The position numbers and the translations under genes were made by a program. DNA of 64,000 nucleotides. It comes from JAWPMV01 sp038527215 (GTDB taxonomy: Bacteria > Bacteroidota > Bacteroidia > J057). The notes beneath the pieces were generated by a model. It saw only the letters and a list, made by a program, of their open reading frames with translations. It searched no databases and was not told the origin of the DNA. The DNA lies in NCBI GenBank assembly GCA_038527215.1, contig JBCBGC010000005.1, positions 1 through 64,000 on the forward strand. Reading direction: 5' to 3'. Shown here one piece after another: positions 35,281 to 44,742 of this stretch (position 1 is the first letter of the stretch; each line of letters begins with the position of its first letter).

Positions 35281-36780
35281 ATGTTACTACTCGGAGTAGA
35301 TGTTGGGAGCTCTTCAGTCAAAGCCTGTGTCATGGATGGCGCAACGGGCAAGGTACTGGGCGCAGACTTTTATCCTAAACAAGAACAAAAAATCGATGCT
35401 CCCCAGACGGGTTGGGCCGAACAAGAACCCGAGATGTGGTGGGACAATCTGAAAATCTGCCTGCATGGCCTTTTTTCTCAAGATCATATCGACGCCCAGG
35501 CCATCGGAGCCATTGGCATTTCCTATCAGATGCATGGCCTGGTCCTGGTGGATGAAGCACAAAAAAGCCTCCGGCCCTCTATTATTTGGTGCGACAGTCG
35601 AGCCGTGGAGATTGGCAATGCCGCTTTTCAGGGGCTGGGCGAAGGCTTTTGTCTGCATCACTACCTCAACTCTCCGGGCAACTTTACTGCCTCCAAGTTA
35701 AAATGGGTACATGACCATCAGCCTGCCCTCTATCAGCAGGCCCATCGCATGATGCTGCCAGGGGATTTCATCGCCATGAAAATGAGCGGAGAAATTCAAA
35801 CCACCATGAGCGGCTTATCAGAGGGTATCTTATGGGATTTTTCAGAACAAAAAGTCGCGGCAGACTTGCTGAACCATCTGGGCCTGTCTGAAGACTTGAT
35901 TCCTCCCCTGGTGCCTAACCTGGGCGTACAAGCGCAATTGTCTGCTTCCGTCGCAACCAAGTTCGGCATGAAAGCGGGTATTCCCATCAGCTACCGGGCG
36001 GGCGACCAACCCAATAATGCTTTTTCCCTGCAAGTGATGCAGCCGGGAGAAATCGCTGCCACAGCCGGAACTTCAGGTGTGGTGTACGGCATCACCAACC
36101 AGCTCCAATCCGACCCCCAATCCAGAGTCAACACTTTTGCCCACGTCAATCACGGCGAGCAAACCCGGCTGGGGATTTTGCTTTGCATCAACGGAACCGG
36201 CATCCTCAATAGCTGGCTCAAATCACAGGTCGGCGGTAGCCTTTCCTATGAAGAAATGAACCAAAAGGCCCTCACGGTTCCGGTGGGTTCAGAAGGCCTG
36301 GCCATCCTGCCTTTTGGCAACGGAGCAGAAAGGGTATTGGGCAACCGCAATCCCGGTAGCCGCATGATCGGCCTGCAGTTCAACCGCCATCATCAGGGTC
36401 ATCTGTTCCGGGCCGCCCAGGAAGGCATCCTTTTTTCCTTCCGCTATGGCCTGGAAATCATGGAAAACCTGGGCCTGGACGTACAGATGATCCGAGCTGG
36501 AAAAGCCAATATGTTCCTTAGTCCCCTCTTTCGCCGGGGCCTGGCCACCCTCACCCAGAGTCCTATCCAACTCTATGACACCGATGGGGCACAGGGAGCC
36601 GCCAGAGGCGCAGGGCTAGGGGCAGGATTTTATGCTTCTTCCGAAGAAGCTTTTGCCAGCCTGGAAGTCTTGGGAGAAATCGAACCCGTAGCGGAACTCA
36701 CCGACGCTTACGAAACGGCCTACCAGCATTGGCGGAGCCATCTGCTTGAATTATTCGAGGAATCTATCACCATTAGTTAG
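35281..36780 (+). CDS. xylB: Xylulokinase (FGGY family)
   Basis: The 499-residue protein has both FGGY kinase halves: GVDVGSSSVKACVMD at the start, GWAEQEPEMWW, ISYQMHGLVLVD, the sugar-site ATAGTSGVVYG, and the C-terminal ATP-site GAQGAARGAGLGAG. The close match to xylulokinase rather than glycerol kinase rests on the GWAEQEPE and QMHGLVLVD blocks. It phosphorylates D-xylulose. No xylose isomerase or transporter gene is in the window; transketolase is immediately upstream. Confidence 0.92.
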   Translation: MLLLGVDVGSSSVKACVMDGATGKVLGADFYPKQEQKIDAPQTGWAEQEPEMWWDNLKICLHGLFSQDHIDAQAIGAIGISYQMHGLVLVDEAQKSLRPSIIWCDSRAVEIGNAAFQGLGEGFCLHHYLNSPGNFTASKLKWVHDHQPALYQQAHRMMLPGDFIAMKMSGEIQTTMSGLSEGILWDFSEQKVAADLLNHLGLSEDLIPPLVPNLGVQAQLSASVATKFGMKAGIPISYRAGDQPNNAFSLQVMQPGEIAATAGTSGVVYGITNQLQSDPQSRVNTFAHVNHGEQTRLGILLCINGTGILNSWLKSQVGGSLSYEEMNQKALTVPVGSEGLAILPFGNGAERVLGNRNPGSRMIGLQFNRHHQGHLFRAAQEGILFSFRYGLEIMENLGLDVQMIRAGKANMFLSPLFRRGLATLTQSPIQLYDTDGAQGAARGAGLGAGFYASSEEAFASLEVLGEIEPVAELTDAYETAYQHWRSHLLELFEESITIS

Positions 36781-36811
36781 ATATTTCCCGCTTTTCTTTA
36801 ACTTTCCCGGC

Positions 36812-37894
36812 ATGAAGCCGTGGTTCAAAAGCAGGATCTATCTTACCCCTATGCTGGCTGGCCTTTGCTTAAGCCTCTTTGCAGCTTGCGATCCTGATAA
36901 TCAATCAGATAAGCGTAAGTCTGTGGCCAAATCCCAGGAAGGCATTCAGCTTCCGGAACAAGGCCATGCCCAAGCTACGCCTTCTCGGGTATTCCCACTG
37001 CGGGAAGGCGATAGTATTCAGGCGCTCAGTTCTCCCATGCGGGTACCCCAATCCGCGGCGGAGGTGGTTTCAGATTTGCCCGCAGGGATTGAGACACCGG
37101 AAGGCATGATCTTCGTGCCAGGAGGCGAACTGGAACTCGGGGCTAAAGATGGCCTGCCACGGGAGCAGCCGGTTTTCCGCCATTTGGTGCAAGGCTTTTT
37201 TATGGATGTCCATCCGGTAACCGTGGCCCAGTTCCGGGACTTTGTAGCGGCCACTTCCTATGTCACCGAAGCGGAACGCTTCGGCAATTCCATTGTGCAT
37301 GACATGAAAGGTCAGCCCGGTTGGCACATGGTAGACGGGGCCAACTGGCAATATCCCCGCGGACCAGAAGGTGGCAAAGCCGCGGATGATCATCCAGTAA
37401 CCCAGGTCTCTTTTCGGGATGCGCAGGCCTACTGTCAGTGGGCTGGCAAACGCCTGCCCCGGGAAATCGAATGGGAACACGCGGCCCGAAATGGACGTAA
37501 TGATCGCAACCCATACAGTTGGGGACAGGAGATTCGAAAAAACGGGGTGTACAAAGCCAACTTCTGGCAGGGCAATTTTCCCTACCAGCATCAGGTGCAG
37601 GATGGCTTCGAATTCACCAATCCAGTAGGAAAATTCGGAAAAACGCCCCTGGGGCTCACTGATATGGCAGGAAATGTGTGGGAATGGTGCGATGATTGGT
37701 ATGTTACCTATGGAAGTAGCAAACATCCCGTTTATCAAGATCCCAATCAACCAGAAAAAGTAATGCGCGGGGGCTCCTTTATGTGTGATCCCGACTTCTG
37801 TCATGGCTATCGGGTGTCCGGCCGTTCCGGAACCACGCCTGAATCAGGCTTGTTTCACATTGGGTTCCGCTGCGTACAAAATTTACCTATTTGA
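36812..37894 (+). CDS. Formylglycine-generating enzyme-like lipoprotein (SUMF1 family)
   Basis: The start at 36812 gives a lipoprotein signal (LSLFAAC); an ATG at 36746 would overlap xylB. The FGE-sulfatase domain covers about residues 95-360: GMIFVPGGELELGAKDG, TVAQFRDFVAAT, QVSFRDAQAYCQWAGKRLPR, DMAGNVWEWCDDWY, and RGGSFMCDPDFCHGYR. The two cysteines Cys325 and Cys330 match, in spacing, the active-site pair of human FGE (MCHRSYC), so it should be catalytic rather than one of the many inactive homologues. It would turn the sulfatase cysteine into formylglycine. Lipidation suggests it works in the envelope. Confidence 0.9.
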   Translation: MKPWFKSRIYLTPMLAGLCLSLFAACDPDNQSDKRKSVAKSQEGIQLPEQGHAQATPSRVFPLREGDSIQALSSPMRVPQSAAEVVSDLPAGIETPEGMIFVPGGELELGAKDGLPREQPVFRHLVQGFFMDVHPVTVAQFRDFVAATSYVTEAERFGNSIVHDMKGQPGWHMVDGANWQYPRGPEGGKAADDHPVTQVSFRDAQAYCQWAGKRLPREIEWEHAARNGRNDRNPYSWGQEIRKNGVYKANFWQGNFPYQHQVQDGFEFTNPVGKFGKTPLGLTDMAGNVWEWCDDWYVTYGSSKHPVYQDPNQPEKVMRGGSFMCDPDFCHGYRVSGRSGTTPESGLFHIGFRCVQNLPI

Positions 37895-37978
37895 TCACAT
37901 TGAAAAGAACTTCTATACCGCTCATTTTTTTCACCTCCTTCGCCCCACGAGGTTAACACCTAAATCACAATTTCTCCT

Positions 37979-39517
37979 ATGTTCACTGAAAAAGACCTCG
38001 CGCAAATTGCAGAAAGAGGTAGTGCGCTTGCTGACGTACAGACTCAAGTAGAAAATTTCAAACAAGGATTTCCTTTTTTACAGGTATTAAAAGCGGCTAC
38101 GGTAGGCGACGGAATCATCCGCCTATCGGAAGAAGAACTGGCTGCCCATATCGTTTTTTATGACCAGGTACTTGCCGAGAAAAAAATATTGAAATTCGTT
38201 CCGGCTTCCGGCGCGGCCAGCCGCATGTTTAAGGCCCTTTTTGCGTGCCTGAGCAGCTTTGAAGCAGGAGAAGGGGATGCGTCTAGCCTGGCGGCAAACG
38301 ACCAACTCCAATCTCTGGGTTATTTTTTCCACCACCTAAACGACTTTGCCTTCAGTGATGAACTCCAGCAGACCATCGGAAATGGTAGCCTGTCTGAGCT
38401 GGTGGCCGAGCAAAAAGTGGTGCCAATCCTTCAAGCTTTGCTGAATGAAGAAGGCCTGGGCTACGGAAAATTGCCTAAAGGCCTGCTCAAGTTTCACAGT
38501 TATCCGGAAGGGGCGCGGACCCCGGCAGAAGAGCATTTGGTGGAAGCGGTAAGCTACGGGGCTGCCTCTGGCGGAACCGCTTACCTGCACTTTACCGTCT
38601 CTCCTGAGCATATGGGAAAATTCCAGGCGTTGATTTCGGAGAAAAAGCCAGCCCTCGAAGCGGCTAGTGGGGTACAGATTGAGGTGAGTTATTCTATCCA
38701 AAAACCTGCTACCGATACCATCGCGGTAGACATGGCAAATGCGCCTTTCCGCCTAAGCGACGACAGCATTCTCTTCCGTCCCGGTGGGCACGGGGCTTTG
38801 CTGGAAAACCTCAACGACCTGGAGGCAGACATCATGTTCATCAAGAACATTGACAATGTAGTACCGGACAGCCTGAAGCCGGAAACCATTCGTTACAAAA
38901 AAGCACTGGCCGGCCTCTTGCTGCAAGTGCAGGAGCAGGTTTTTGCCAGCCTGAATAAACTGGATGCAGAGGGCGCGGCAGTCCTCAGTGAAACCGAGGA
39001 TTTTGTCAAAAGCACCCTTGCCTGCCAGTTGCCCGAAGCCTATGGAAGCTGGTCAGAAGCGGACAAAATGGCCTATCTGCGCGGAAAACTACACCGCCCC
39101 ATTCGTATTTGCGGCATGGTAAAAAATGAAGGCGAACCCGGCGGTGGTCCTTTCTGGGCCCTGAATGCCGATGGTTCCGTTTCCCTGCAAATTGCAGAGA
39201 GTGCCCAGATCGATAAAGACAACGCCGACCAAATGGGCATCATGCAAGGCGCTACTCATTTCAATCCGGTAGATCTGGTGTGTGCGCCCAGAGATAAAGA
39301 TGGGAATTCCTTTGACTTGCTGGCATTCCGCGATCCCCAGACTGGCTTCATCGCCTACAAATCAAAAGATGGTAAAGACTTAAAAGCCCAGGAATTGCCC
39401 GGTCTTTGGAACGGTGCCATGGCCAATTGGACGACCCTTTTTGTGGAAGTGCCCATCATCACCTTTAACCCGGTGAAAACGGTCAACGACCTCTTACGGC
39501 CTCAGCATCAGGGTTAA
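37979..39517 (+). CDS. DUF4301 family protein
   Basis: The 512-residue protein begins FTEKDLAQIAERG and contains FVPASGAASRMFKALFACL, a phosphate-loop-like region resembling nucleotidyltransferases, DDSILFRPGGHGALLENLND, and RPIRICGMVKNEGEPGGGPF. These are marks of the DUF4301 family, widespread in Bacteroidota and possibly related to sugar nucleotidyltransferases. The cellular role is unknown. It lies between the FGE gene and the TonB-plug gene on the same strand. Confidence 0.85.
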   Translation: MFTEKDLAQIAERGSALADVQTQVENFKQGFPFLQVLKAATVGDGIIRLSEEELAAHIVFYDQVLAEKKILKFVPASGAASRMFKALFACLSSFEAGEGDASSLAANDQLQSLGYFFHHLNDFAFSDELQQTIGNGSLSELVAEQKVVPILQALLNEEGLGYGKLPKGLLKFHSYPEGARTPAEEHLVEAVSYGAASGGTAYLHFTVSPEHMGKFQALISEKKPALEAASGVQIEVSYSIQKPATDTIAVDMANAPFRLSDDSILFRPGGHGALLENLNDLEADIMFIKNIDNVVPDSLKPETIRYKKALAGLLLQVQEQVFASLNKLDAEGAAVLSETEDFVKSTLACQLPEAYGSWSEADKMAYLRGKLHRPIRICGMVKNEGEPGGGPFWALNADGSVSLQIAESAQIDKDNADQMGIMQGATHFNPVDLVCAPRDKDGNSFDLLAFRDPQTGFIAYKSKDGKDLKAQELPGLWNGAMANWTTLFVEVPIITFNPVKTVNDLLRPQHQG

Positions 39518-39604
39518 GCAGCAATTTTTCCCGAAAACTGATCCGGATATTTCTTCGTTGTAGAAGTATCCGGATCATTGCTTTTGGATCTATACGCATG
39601 CACC

Positions 39605-42004
39605 ATGTATCGAAGCCTACTTCTTCTCTGTCTCCTGGGCTGCCAAAGCCTTTCCGCTCAATCCCTGAGCGCAGGAGAGATTACCCTCAAAATGGCCGAA
39701 GCCCGGCAGGTCTTTCCTCAGGAAAAGGCTTTTCTCCATCTCGACAAATATTTCTATGTGCCGGGAGAGCAGCTGTGGTTTAAAACCTATCTGGTCGAAC
39801 AAGCCACGCATTTGCCTTCTCCCCTCAGTCAAGTACTCTATGTAGAGCTTTGGAACGAAGCTGGAGAAACCTTGGAAAGCCTTTCGTTGCGAATAGAGGC
39901 TGGACGGGGTCATGGGCATTGCTATCTGGACAAAGCCTATCCTCCCGGAAAATACGTGCTGCGGACCTACACCCACTGGATGCGCAACACCCAGCAGGCC
40001 GTGCATCAGCCTTTCGAAATCCTCGGCCCGCTGGATAGCTTGCCCCCTACTCCCAGTCAGCAAAAGCCGGATTTACAGTTTTTACCGGAAGGCGGACGTT
40101 GGGTAGCAGACCTGCCTGCCCGACTAGGTTTCAAAGCCCTGGGACCGGATGGCCTGGGCATGGAGATGCAAGGGGTGATCCTGAATGAAGCAGAAGAAAT
40201 TATTACCGGTTTTGAAACTTCTCACCGCGGCATGGGAGCCGTGGCTTTTACCCCGAAAAAAAACCAACGCTATACCGCCCGGGTGCAGGTGGGCGAAAGG
40301 CTGATTGACTATCCCTTGCCAGGCGTAGCTAATTCCGGCTACGTGATGCAGGTCCAACCCGGCATCATGCACCATGAGGTTAGCGTTTGGGGAAAAGAGG
40401 TCAACCCAGCTGCTTTGTTTCTAGTAGGACAAATAGACGGTCGTCCGGTGCTCAGCCTGAAAGTCAAATTAGATGCCACAGGCAAAGCCGAAGTGGCCAT
40501 TCCGAATTACAAAATTCCCACCGGCGTAATGCGCCTCAGTTTGCTAACCGAAAGGGGAAGACCGCTTTGCGAACGGCAGTTTTTTGTCAGAGGAAAAGAC
40601 CAGATGCAGCTTAGCCTCAACCTGCCACAAAGCCCCTATGGCAAACGCGCGGCCGTAGACCTCGACTTAACCGCGCTTGATCCAGGCGGCAAAGGCACCG
40701 CAGGTGATTTTTCGGTAGCCGTGGTACATGAAAATGCTTTTCCTTCTGGTGGTTCCCCCCAACATCATATCGGCAGTAATTGTTATCTGCAAGCGGCGGT
40801 CAAAGGTCATATTGAAGACCCGGGCTACTATTTTGATCCGGAACAAAAGGAGCGGGATGCGCACCTGGATTTGCTCTTGCTGACCCAAGGTTGGCGGAGT
40901 TTTGACTGGAGCAGTACCCTGAGAGGCCGCCAGCCCAGCCCCGATTTTCTGATCGAAAAAGGGCTCAGCCTGAGTGGACAATTGCTCTTCCCTGCCCAAC
41001 AACCACTGGCCCTGGGCAAGGTCAATGTCATGATCGACGAGGCCTGGAATGTGACGGCTACGGAAGCAGACGAAGACGGACGTTTTGAGGTTTCTGGTCT
41101 GCATTTTTACGATACCAGCCTGGTGTTGATTCAGGCGTTTAACAAACGTAATCGCTCCCGGGCTATTCAGATTGTCCTGGATTCTTTGCCGCCTTATGAG
41201 TTGGACAAAAAGGCCTGGTATGGCCCAGCTAGCTCCAACGAAAGCGACCAGGCCTTGCTGGCCCAGCGCAACCAACAAGTGGAACTGGAGGAATTACAAA
41301 CCGAGACTTTTGCCTTCGAAGCGGAAGAAGTACAGATCGAAGCCCAGCGCCGGGAAGAAACAGAGATCAAGGACGAGAATGCCATTTACCATACCGCAGA
41401 TGCCACCTTTGATGGAGACGACCCGCGCATCATCGGCCAGCAAAATGTGATCGAAGCCATACGTGGACGGGTCGCGGGTATGCAAGTGCAGGGTGGTCCC
41501 GGAAACTATAGCATTCTCATTCGCGGGGCTTCCAGTATCCTCCTGAACAGCCCTCCGGTCTACCTCTTGAATGGCATGGTCACCTCCATCGGGGTGCTGG
41601 AATCCATTCCCATCAACGAAATCGCCCGCATCGACGTAATCAAAAATTCCTCGGCAGCCATGTATGGTTCGCGCGGGGCCGGAGGAGCGATTGCGGTCTA
41701 CACCAAGGAAGGCAGCGAATTGGAACAAAAGGACGGTCCTGGCACCTTGCGCCCGGAACTGAAGGGCTATCATATTCCCAGAAAATTTTATGCGCCCCGC
41801 TATGATCGGGCGGAAACCCGGACGGATTTGCCTGACCTGCGCCATACGTTGCACTGGGAGCCGATGTGGATGACGGACCAAAAGGGCCAGGCCAACCTGC
41901 GGTTTTTTACCGGGGATATTCCTGGTCGCTACCGCATCCTGGTGCAGGGCATCAGTGCCCAAGGTGAAATCGGCTGGACGGAAAGTGCCCTGGTGGTGGA
42001 ATAG
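39605..42004 (+). CDS. MG2-like/TonB-plug domain outer-membrane protein without barrel
   Basis: The start at 39605 gives a signal peptide (MYRSLLLLCLLGCQSLSAQ). An MG2-like macroglobulin region follows (FPQEKAFLHLDKYFYVPGEQ, then LRTYTHWMR), several beta-sandwich domains, a carboxypeptidase-regulatory-like domain (LSLSGQLLFPAQQPLALGKV) and a TonB plug (about residues 604-703: IRGRVAGMQVQGGPGNYSIL, then RIDVIKNSSAAMYGSRGAGG). After the plug there is only a short alpha-2-macroglobulin-like end and no 22-strand barrel. Such proteins are common in Bacteroidota and may dock on the outer membrane. Function not known. Confidence 0.85.
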   Translation: MYRSLLLLCLLGCQSLSAQSLSAGEITLKMAEARQVFPQEKAFLHLDKYFYVPGEQLWFKTYLVEQATHLPSPLSQVLYVELWNEAGETLESLSLRIEAGRGHGHCYLDKAYPPGKYVLRTYTHWMRNTQQAVHQPFEILGPLDSLPPTPSQQKPDLQFLPEGGRWVADLPARLGFKALGPDGLGMEMQGVILNEAEEIITGFETSHRGMGAVAFTPKKNQRYTARVQVGERLIDYPLPGVANSGYVMQVQPGIMHHEVSVWGKEVNPAALFLVGQIDGRPVLSLKVKLDATGKAEVAIPNYKIPTGVMRLSLLTERGRPLCERQFFVRGKDQMQLSLNLPQSPYGKRAAVDLDLTALDPGGKGTAGDFSVAVVHENAFPSGGSPQHHIGSNCYLQAAVKGHIEDPGYYFDPEQKERDAHLDLLLLTQGWRSFDWSSTLRGRQPSPDFLIEKGLSLSGQLLFPAQQPLALGKVNVMIDEAWNVTATEADEDGRFEVSGLHFYDTSLVLIQAFNKRNRSRAIQIVLDSLPPYELDKKAWYGPASSNESDQALLAQRNQQVELEELQTETFAFEAEEVQIEAQRREETEIKDENAIYHTADATFDGDDPRIIGQQNVIEAIRGRVAGMQVQGGPGNYSILIRGASSILLNSPPVYLLNGMVTSIGVLESIPINEIARIDVIKNSSAAMYGSRGAGGAIAVYTKEGSELEQKDGPGTLRPELKGYHIPRKFYAPRYDRAETRTDLPDLRHTLHWEPMWMTDQKGQANLRFFTGDIPGRYRILVQGISAQGEIGWTESALVVE

Positions 42005-42027
42005 GACATTCTTCCCGATTCCTTTGG

Positions 42028-42035
42028 TATCTTTG
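42028..42035 (+). promoter_or_regulatory. -7 promoter box (TATCTTTG) directly before mnmE
   Basis: An exact TAnnTTTG box ends four bases before the mnmE ATG (42040). Transcription would start at or very near the start codon, giving a leaderless mRNA. Confidence 0.6.
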
Positions 42036-42039
42036 CCGC

Positions 42040-43422
42040 ATGTTAGCACTGCAGGATAGCATCGTGGCCATCAGTACCCCCGCCGGTTCCGGTGCATTGG
42101 GGGTGATTCGTTTGTCCGGTCCCCAGTCGGTGGAGATCGTCAACCAGGTGTTTTCCAAGGACCTGAGCCAGGCCCCAGGTTACAGCCTGCACTTCGGGCA
42201 GATCAAACGAGAAGCCGAGGTGCTGGATGAAGTGGTGCTGAGCGTCTTTCGCGCACCCCGCTCTTTCACCAAAGAAGATACGGTGGAGATTTCCTGTCAT
42301 GGCAGCAGCTTTATCCTGCGGGAAGTGATGTTGTTACTGGTGGAAAAAGGCGCGCGCCTGGCCGAGCCGGGGGAGTTTACCCAGCGGGCATTTTTGCATG
42401 GGGCCATGGACCTGGCGCAAGCGGAGGCCGTAGCCGACTTGATCGCGGCTTCTTCGGCTGGTGCCCACCGCGTAGCCATGCAGCAAATGCGGGGCGGCAT
42501 TTCCAAGGAACTGAGCCACCTCCGCAGCCAATTGCTGGATTTTACTTCCCTGATTGAGCTGGAATTGGATTTCGGGGAAGAGGACGTAGAGTTTGCAGAT
42601 CGCTCGCAGCTGGAAGCCCTGATCTCCCAAATGCTTACCCAAACGGAAAGCCTGATCAGCAGCTTTCGCCTCGGCAATGCCCTCAAGCAAGGCATCCCCA
42701 CCGTCATCCTCGGCAAACCCAACGCCGGTAAGTCTACCCTGCTCAATGCGCTCTTGCAAGACAACCGGGCCATTGTCTCGAATATTCCCGGTACGACCCG
42801 GGACGTAATCGAGGACCGGGTGATCATCCAAGGGGTGGAATTCCGCCTCATGGACACCGCAGGCGTGCGGGAAACAACCGATGTAATCGAAGCGGAAGGG
42901 GTGCGTCGCAGCCTGGCCCTGGCGGAGCAGGCCTCGCTGCTGCTGTATTTGTTTGACTGCCAAACGGAAACTCCCGCTGAAGCGGAAGCCTATCTGCAAC
43001 ACCTGGACCTGCCCGACTCGGTCTCCATCCTCTCCCTCGCCAACAAAGCCGATACCCTGCCCGATTCGGAAGCCTACACCCAAGCCCATACCGCCGCCAC
43101 TACCTATCCCTGGCTGCTTCTCTCCGCCCAGCAGCAAACCCAGCTCGACGCCCTCAAAGCCCTGATGCTGGAGCAAGTCGCCCAACTCGGCGATCACCAG
43201 ACCTCCCAGCCCCTGGTCTCCAACCTCCGCCATCTCCACGCCCTCCAAAAAGCCCAGGCCGCCCTCCTCGAGGTGCAACAAGGTCTCGCCAATGGCCTGA
43301 CCGGCGACCTCCTCTCTATCGACATCCGCACGGTCTTACACTATATTGGCGAAATCACCGGGGAGATTTCTACTGATGAGGTGCTGGGGAATATTTTTGG
43401 GAAGTTTTGTATTGGGAAGTGA
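42040..43422 (+). CDS. mnmE: tRNA uridine-5-carboxymethylaminomethyl modification GTPase
   Basis: The 460-residue protein is a full MnmE (TrmE): an N-terminal folate-binding domain (DSIVAISTPAGSGALGVIRL), a helical domain, a Ras-like G domain with GKPNAGKSTLLNALL, DTAGVRETTD and an NKAD (LANKADTL), and the invariant C-terminal FCIGK whose cysteine is catalytic. With MnmG it modifies the wobble uridine of some tRNAs. The start matches the family start and lies right after a -7 box. The mnmG gene is not in the window. Confidence 0.97.
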   Translation: MLALQDSIVAISTPAGSGALGVIRLSGPQSVEIVNQVFSKDLSQAPGYSLHFGQIKREAEVLDEVVLSVFRAPRSFTKEDTVEISCHGSSFILREVMLLLVEKGARLAEPGEFTQRAFLHGAMDLAQAEAVADLIAASSAGAHRVAMQQMRGGISKELSHLRSQLLDFTSLIELELDFGEEDVEFADRSQLEALISQMLTQTESLISSFRLGNALKQGIPTVILGKPNAGKSTLLNALLQDNRAIVSNIPGTTRDVIEDRVIIQGVEFRLMDTAGVRETTDVIEAEGVRRSLALAEQASLLLYLFDCQTETPAEAEAYLQHLDLPDSVSILSLANKADTLPDSEAYTQAHTAATTYPWLLLSAQQQTQLDALKALMLEQVAQLGDHQTSQPLVSNLRHLHALQKAQAALLEVQQGLANGLTGDLLSIDIRTVLHYIGEITGEISTDEVLGNIFGKFCIGK

Positions 43423-43456
43423 GAGGGACTCCCTTCTTTTTCCTTTAAGACCTTTA

Positions 43457-43542
43457 CCACTTTTTCTTGATAAAAAGTGGTGCAAAAATCAAGAAAATCC
43501 CAACCAAGGCCTACCCGCAAGCCATCCTCCCCACGGATTTTC
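43457..43542 (+). repeat. Two-stem repeat element, copy C
   Basis: Stem 1 CCACTTTTT/AAAAAGTGG with loop CTTGAT, linker TGCAAAAATCAA, then stem 2 GAAAATCC (43493-43500) with GGATTTTC (43535-43542) enclosing 34 bases that begin CAACCAAGGCC as in copy B. It lies after mnmE and may help end its transcript. Confidence 0.8.
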
Positions 43543-43761
43543 GATCCAACGCGCTTTATTAGAGGGTGATTCCAAGCGTTTTTACATTGGCCATGTCACC
43601 CCGGAATTACCCACGACCGGAGGGAGGGGGAATATCCGGGGTCTCCGAGAGTTTCAAAGATTTTAGCACTGCTGTCGGTACTGGACCTAAGCCCACCTCA
43701 TTGGGAAGAGAGGAAAGATATTTAGTAAATTCCCTGAATAATCAGTGAAGAATTCAGGAAC
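43543..43761. other. Spacer with ACCCCGGA/TCCGGGGT stem
   Basis: ACCCCGGA (43598-43605) and TCCGGGGT (43635-43642) can pair around a 29-base loop. The rest holds no gene. It separates the repeat copy C from the nuclease gene. Confidence 0.4.
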
Positions 43762-44742
43762 ATGAAGAATATTTGGATGGTTCGGGCGGGAAGGAAAGCT
43801 TATCTGGTGGAAGATTTTATCTCCCAGGGACTCATCGCCATTGGGTGGAATAGCCTGGGAGACCTTTCTAAGGTGGATGAGCTTGAACAGATCAAATCTC
43901 TATTGGTGGGGAAATTCCCAGAGATGAAACTAGGTTCTATTTATAGTGCAGCGGGTCAGATTTATCGGTTCAGGAAAGAGATTGTCAAAGACGCCCTGGT
44001 GCTTACCTACAATCCTTCTGAACGGGTCTATTGGTTGGGGAAGGTAACTTCAGCTTATGAATTCAAAGAGGGAGAGTTCGATTACCATCATATCCGTAAA
44101 GTCAGTTGGGAATACCAGATAGATCGGGACAGGCTTAGCGCCAGTACCAGAAACTCTTTAGGGTCAATTTCTACCATCTTTAAACTACCCGAAGAGGCAG
44201 CTACGGAAGTCCTCACCATGGCGAACAATCAGGAATTACCTGCCGAACTTCCCGAAGAAGAGGAATTGGAACAGGTGAAAGACGACATTGAAGACAAAGC
44301 GAACGAATTCCTGAAAGACAAAATAGTAAAGCTGAACTGGGAAGAAATGCAGGAACTGGTAGCAGGCATTCTGCGAGCTATGGGCTATAAAACCCAGGTA
44401 AGTCCTAAAGGACCCGATAGAGGTAAGGATATTCTTGCGTCCCCCGATGGTCTGGGTTTGGAAGATCCTAAGATCGTCGTAGAAGTCAAGCATAGAAAAG
44501 GGAGTATGGGCTCACCAGCGGTACGCAGCTTACTAGGAGGCCTAAGACAAAATGATAAGGCCTTGTTTGTCTCTACAGGTGGCTTTACCAAAGAAGCTAA
44601 GTACGAAGCAGAAAGAGCCAATAACCACCTTACCCTGATTGATCTGGATTTACTGGTTAGCCTGATCTACCAGTATTACGATAACTTTGATTCTGAAAGC
44701 AGGACCTTGCTGCCTTTGAAGAAGATTTATTGGCCGATATAG
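43762..44742 (+). CDS. Mrr-like restriction endonuclease-fold protein
   Basis: The 326-residue protein has an N-terminal domain (MVRAGRKAYLVEDFISQGLI) of the kind that precedes Mrr nuclease domains, an acidic linker, and a Mrr catalytic domain: LNWEEMQELVAGILRAMGYK, then GPDRGKDILASPDG (Asp223), IVVEVKHRKG (Glu241, Lys243) and ALFVSTGGFTKEAK. The D...ExK triad of the PD-(D/E)xK fold is complete. Such proteins cut modified DNA or act at damage sites. No methylase is nearby, which favours a type IV or repair role. It stands alone. Confidence 0.88.
   Translation: MKNIWMVRAGRKAYLVEDFISQGLIAIGWNSLGDLSKVDELEQIKSLLVGKFPEMKLGSIYSAAGQIYRFRKEIVKDALVLTYNPSERVYWLGKVTSAYEFKEGEFDYHHIRKVSWEYQIDRDRLSASTRNSLGSISTIFKLPEEAATEVLTMANNQELPAELPEEEELEQVKDDIEDKANEFLKDKIVKLNWEEMQELVAGILRAMGYKTQVSPKGPDRGKDILASPDGLGLEDPKIVVEVKHRKGSMGSPAVRSLLGGLRQNDKALFVSTGGFTKEAKYEAERANNHLTLIDLDLLVSLIYQYYDNFDSESRTLLPLKKIYWPI

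Noticed and set aside
33133..36780. A xylose utilisation operon
   Set aside because: Only xylulokinase and transketolase are present, separated by a terminator; no isomerase, transporter or regulator.
39605..42004. A full TonB-dependent receptor of a SusC type
   Set aside because: The barrel is missing and there is no SusD gene.
43346..43666. Plus-strand frame overlapping the end of mnmE
   Set aside because: It overlaps mnmE in another frame and runs through repeat copy C; not a gene.
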